A DNA stretch of 64,000 bases from Ricinus communis. Its lineage: Eukaryota > Streptophyta > Magnoliopsida > Malpighiales > Euphorbiaceae. Below are positions 63,938-64,000 of this stretch, in pieces; positions within the stretch are counted from its first letter, which is position 1; each line of letters opens with the position of its first letter. The position numbers were made by a program, and so were the translations under genes. The notes beneath the pieces are model-generated. The model ran no database searches, had not been told where the DNA came from, and was given only the letters and a program-made list of their open reading frames with translations. The stretch spans positions 31,272,888-31,336,887 of the forward strand of contig NC_063260.1 in the NCBI RefSeq assembly GCF_019578655.1. The letters are read 5' to 3'.

Positions 63938-64000
63938 GTGAATCTCTCTCTCTCTCTTATTATTATTATTTTTCCCACTTGTTCTCATTTTATAATGGTT

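Overview
The window is nuclear DNA of a dicot plant. It has AT-rich spacers, many short GT-AG introns, plant-only gene families (HD-ZIP IV, plastid phosphate translocator, CYP77A, LRR-ARM-patatin phospholipase) and plastid transit peptides. The gene set and style would fit Malpighiales (a euphorb such as castor bean or cassava), but that is a guess; nothing in the sequence proves the species. Exon models below were built by hand from splice signals, reading phase and family resemblance. Each model closes in frame.

Layout, left to right. 11-1608 (+): 3' end of an HD-ZIP IV homeobox gene (START and C-terminal region). 5705-7581 (+): a divergent plastid tryptophan synthase beta gene that lacks the catalytic glutamate. 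10608-15951 (-): a PCF11-like cleavage/polyadenylation factor (PCFS4 type). 19229-22010 (+): a decayed F-box/LRR/FBD gene, broken by stops, a roughly 490 bp insert and a 502 bp hAT-type MITE with an 8 bp target duplication. 24252-26673 (+): glucose-6-phosphate/phosphate translocator, whose last coding exon is only 12 nt. 29047-32497 (+): a 12-exon GH1 beta-glucosidase of the monolignol-glucosidase type, followed at 33054-33112 by an orphan copy of its exon 3. 33943-37475 (-) and 38341-42116 (-): a tandem pair of RluA-family pseudouridine synthases (PUS6 type), both open. 44223-45740 (-) and 52441-53958 (+): two intronless CYP77A P450 genes in head-to-head orientation with 6.7 kb between them. 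56263-59127 (+): N6-methyl-AMP deaminase (adenosine deaminase family). 60040 to the right edge (+): an LRR-ARM-patatin phospholipase (pPLA-I type), incomplete in the window.

The genes are unrelated in pathway, as expected for a plant chromosome arm. Two themes recur: epidermis/cuticle functions (HD-ZIP IV regulator, CYP77A pair) and local duplication (pseudouridine synthases, CYP77A, beta-glucosidase exon). Spacers hold a dispersed AT-rich repeat of roughly 110-140 bp (at least five copies), AT microsatellites and a 38 bp perfect palindrome. The most unusual item is the tryptophan synthase beta homologue, which keeps the PLP lysine but has lost several catalytic or conformational residues. 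No bacterial-type system, CRISPR array, rRNA gene or convincing tRNA gene was seen.
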